Origin: Paludibacteraceae bacterium | GTDB lineage: Bacteria > Bacteroidota > Bacteroidia > Bacteroidales > Paludibacteraceae | Length of the DNA: 64,000 nucleotides | Reading direction: 5' to 3' | NCBI GenBank assembly: GCA_031292565.1 | Contig: JARLGW010000011.1 | Coordinates: 124,001 to 188,000, forward strand | Notes under the pieces: model-generated | Seen by the model: the letters and a program-made list of their open reading frames with translations, nothing else | Databases searched by the model: none | Told to the model about the DNA's origin: nothing | Made by a program: the position numbers and the translations under genes | Shown here: in pieces, positions 61,864 through 64,000 of the stretch | Layout of the letters: each line of letters opens with the position of its first letter | How positions within the stretch are numbered: position 1 is the stretch's first letter

Positions 61864-62424
61864 TTAAAAATTACTATCTTCATTTGTGGTTAATTCTTCA
61901 TTAATTCCAGAGAATCCTTCTTCATCCAGTTCGTCAAGCTCAAAACCTTCGTCACCATAAAAAGATTCGTCAATATTGGTAGTAGAAACAAACCCGGTTG
62001 AAAGGTCGGCATCATCATGTAATATTTGTTCGGGAGGAAGTCCTTTTGAATAAGAGCAAACTGGTTCGGACAAATATTTTGATGGAACAATTTCTTTTAG
62101 TTCAATAAAGAAAGCTCTTTCTGAAATATAATCAAAGATATATAATAATTTTTGTCCCTCGTCTCCAATATAATCGTGCAGAATGGTTTTCGACATTACT
62201 AAATTGTCGTATTCCGAACTCGAATCCATTTCCACCAATGTTATTTCTTGTTCTTTTTCCCAATCGTCGGAACATAGAAAAAAAGAAGTCATTTGATCTT
62301 TCTTGAATTTTACAGAGTCAAGTAAAATAGAATGAAAGTCAAAAAAAGTAGCATCAGCATCAATTGAAATTTCACGAGCAAAATCATCTACTTCATCAGA
62401 TAAGATAAGAAATCTATAAATCAT
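61864..62424 (-). CDS. Plasmid pRiA4b ORF-3-like / IS1096 passenger-like protein
   Basis: 186 residues, strongly acidic. MIYRFLILSDEVDDFAREISIDADATFFDFHSILLDSVKF (in blocks) and the FFLCSDDWEKEQEITLV and LLYIFDYISERAFFIELKEI segments fit the pRiA4b ORF-3/TnpR-passenger fold. The acidic tail ends in ELTTNEDS. Despite the family name there is no sign of a mobile element here; I believe relatives occur beside miaA or dnaA in other Bacteroidales. Function unknown. Confidence 0.75.
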   Translation of the reverse strand: MIYRFLILSDEVDDFAREISIDADATFFDFHSILLDSVKFKKDQMTSFFLCSDDWEKEQEITLVEMDSSSEYDNLVMSKTILHDYIGDEGQKLLYIFDYISERAFFIELKEIVPSKYLSEPVCSYSKGLPPEQILHDDADLSTGFVSTTNIDESFYGDEGFELDELDEEGFSGINEELTTNEDSNF

Positions 62425-62464
62425 TCTTGTGCTTTTTTGTTTGTATTTTGTTTAGCTAATTTTA

Positions 62465-63862
62465 TTATCCTTTTTTGAGTTTAGCTTCAATTTCCAATAC
62501 GTTCGACTTGAAATTTTTGTCGGTCGACATCAAGTCCGTTACCGTTTTACATGCGTGCAATACCGTGGCGTGGTCTCTTTTACCGATAGCATTGCCTATG
62601 GATGAAAGAGAGTGCTTGGTATATTGTTTGGATAAGTACATGGCAATTTGTCTTGCTTGTACTACCTCTCTTTTTCTTGATTGGGTAAGGATTGTTTCCA
62701 GCTCCAAATTAAAATAGGAACAAACAACTTCTCTTATTTTTTCAAGGGAAATGGATACCGGGGTGATGGATACTAGTTTTTTCACAACCTTTTCGGCCAA
62801 TTTTATATCAATGGGCGCGTTGGTGAGCATGGAGTGGGCGAGAAGTGAAACGATAACACCTTCCAAATCGCGAACGTTTTCCACCACATTTTCAGCAATA
62901 AAATTTACTACTTCATCCGAAATATCCAGTCCGTCTTTATATATTTTTGTGCGTAAAATAGCCTTACGTAAATCAAAATCAGGTTTCTCAAGTTCTGCCG
63001 TCAATCCCCATTTAAAGCGCGTAAGCAAGCGTTGTTCTAACCCTTGAATCAGAGCTGGAGATCTGTCGCAAGTTAATATAATTTGTTTGCGTGATTGATG
63101 TAAATGGTTGAAAATATGAAAAAATGTATTTTGAGTTGCTGTTTTACCTGCAAACTCATGTATATCGTCAATAATTAATACATCAATGGTTTGATAGAAA
63201 TTCAGAAAATCGTTTACTGAATTTCGTCTAACTGCATTTGTATATTGTATTTGAAATAGGTTTGCTGAAACATAGAGCACTCTTTTATTCGGATTTTGTT
63301 CTTTGCAGGCAACTCCTATCGCGTTAACCAAGTGTGTTTTTCCCACGCCCGATTGCCCGTGTAAAAATAATGGATTAAATGCAGTGTCGCCAGGATTGGC
63401 AGCTATACTTAAGCCTGCTATGCGAGCCAACTTGTTTGCTTTACCTTCTATAAACGAGTCGAAAGAATAGTTTCCATTCAGGTTTGGGTCAATATCCTTT
63501 AATGTTTTCTTTTCAAATGGGTTGTGTATCCCTTTTTTGTTTTGACCCTGCGTGTCGTCAACTTCATAATATGGCTTCTTTGTGCTAGGGAGTTCGGTTA
63601 CCGTTTGGGTAGCCTTATCCATAACAATCCTATATTTGAGTTGAGTACCTTCTCCTATTTCTCTGTATAGCGTTTTTCTAAGTAAGTCTATGTATTTTTC
63701 TTCAATGTATTCGTAAAAGAACTGACTGGGTACCTGCACGATAAATTCATTATCTTTGTAGTCAAGGGGAACAATCGGTGTGAACCAAGTTTCAAAAGCA
63801 ACTTCGCTCACATTGTCCTTGATTACATTCAAGCATCGATTCCACAATCTAACGTGATCCAT
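62465..63862 (-). CDS. dnaA: Chromosomal replication initiator DnaA
   Basis: ATP-dependent initiator that binds oriC and loads the helicase. 465 residues: domain I (DHVRLWNRCLNVIKDNVSEVAFETWF), short linker, AAA+ domain (LFLHGQSGVGKTHLVNAIG Walker A, VLIIDDIHEF Walker B, GLEQRLLTRFKWGL), and DNA-binding domain IV with the signature GNAIGKRDHATVLHACKTV. The ATG at 63862 has AGGGAG nearby and starts at domain I; 63892 is the alternative. The window ends 138 bases upstream and no DnaA-box cluster is visible in that stretch. Confidence 0.97.
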   Translation of the reverse strand: MDHVRLWNRCLNVIKDNVSEVAFETWFTPIVPLDYKDNEFIVQVPSQFFYEYIEEKYIDLLRKTLYREIGEGTQLKYRIVMDKATQTVTELPSTKKPYYEVDDTQGQNKKGIHNPFEKKTLKDIDPNLNGNYSFDSFIEGKANKLARIAGLSIAANPGDTAFNPLFLHGQSGVGKTHLVNAIGVACKEQNPNKRVLYVSANLFQIQYTNAVRRNSVNDFLNFYQTIDVLIIDDIHEFAGKTATQNTFFHIFNHLHQSRKQIILTCDRSPALIQGLEQRLLTRFKWGLTAELEKPDFDLRKAILRTKIYKDGLDISDEVVNFIAENVVENVRDLEGVIVSLLAHSMLTNAPIDIKLAEKVVKKLVSITPVSISLEKIREVVCSYFNLELETILTQSRKREVVQARQIAMYLSKQYTKHSLSSIGNAIGKRDHATVLHACKTVTDLMSTDKNFKSNVLEIEAKLKKG

Positions 63863-64000
63863 TTTTATCTCCCTTAATTTTATTTCGACCAATCTTCTTA
63901 TGCAAAAATGATAAACATTTTCGGTAAAAAAAAATGGATTCTTTGTTGTTTTTTGTTTTTGTTTTTATTTTTCTCGTTCTCAAGATGTTATTATAACTCA

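Noticed and set aside
63863-64000. oriC next to dnaA
   Set aside because: The 138 bases available upstream of dnaA show no DnaA-box cluster; the origin could be outside the window.
1-64000. CRISPR arrays, tRNA and rRNA genes
   Set aside because: No regularly spaced repeat-spacer pattern and no cloverleaf or rRNA-like sequence was recognised; absence is by eye only and a tRNA scan was not run.

Overview
The window comes from a Bacteroidota chromosome, most likely order Bacteroidales (a Paludibacter-like relative is a guess from gene content only). The evidence is type IX secretion (T9SS) sorting domains, a PorP/SprF protein, a TonB-dependent receptor, DUF4924 beside rplY-pth-hslR, A/T-rich start regions, and promoters of the Bacteroidota form TTTG-N18-20-TAnnTTTG. 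No rRNA, tRNA or CRISPR array was seen.

Layout. 1-2491: the 3' part of an aldo/keto reductase gene and a secreted metallophosphoesterase. 2612-8292 (minus): an unusual cluster of a TrmO-like methyltransferase, a double-Mop protein, an ABC ATPase with no permease, a HypB/UreG-like GTPase, a thioredoxin-fold protein and a binding-protein-like protein without signal peptide. 8851-10420: a small lipoprotein and an AraC regulator. 10668-20221: branched-chain amino acid (BCAA) genes ilvC, ilvD, ilvB, ilvN and an acyl-ACP thioesterase, interrupted by a DMP19-like protein, an AbiJ-type defence protein and a four-helix-bundle gene. 20333-24413: pdxS, pdxT, tag and a stand-alone AICAR transformylase. 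24566-29107 (minus): a PorP/SprF protein with a giant T9SS type B protein. 29473-35418: an Nramp transporter, rfbDCA, and DUF4924-hslR-pth-rplY. 35716-39310: a secreted/outer-membrane hypothetical cluster that starts with a broken gene. 39390-47274 (minus): leuA, leuC, a GxxExxY gene, leuD, a LeuA/CimA homologue, mgsA and leuB. 47589-59854: T9SS cargo, nucleases, a TonB receptor and a DUF5689 lipoprotein. 60250-63862 (minus): LysE, miaA, a pRiA4b ORF-3 protein and dnaA.

How it works together. Most of the leucine/valine/isoleucine pathway is here. Both big BCAA operons start with a consensus promoter, a tiny leader ORF rich in Ile/Val/Leu codons, and an intrinsic terminator, so both look controlled by ribosome-mediated attenuation. 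Two small accessory genes (four-helix bundle, GxxExxY) sit inside these operons, each bracketed by inverted repeats made of short tandem words; cargo-less versions of the words lie in other gaps. Several palindromic repeat families, including a terminator-shaped 48-base repeat and an approximately 186-bp element with 27-bp perfect terminal inverted repeats, occupy the larger intergenic gaps.

Most notable for follow-up: the two leader-peptide attenuators, the metal-related cluster at 2612-8292, and the inverted-repeat cassettes around the four-helix-bundle and GxxExxY genes. All product names are from reading sequence motifs; no database search was run.
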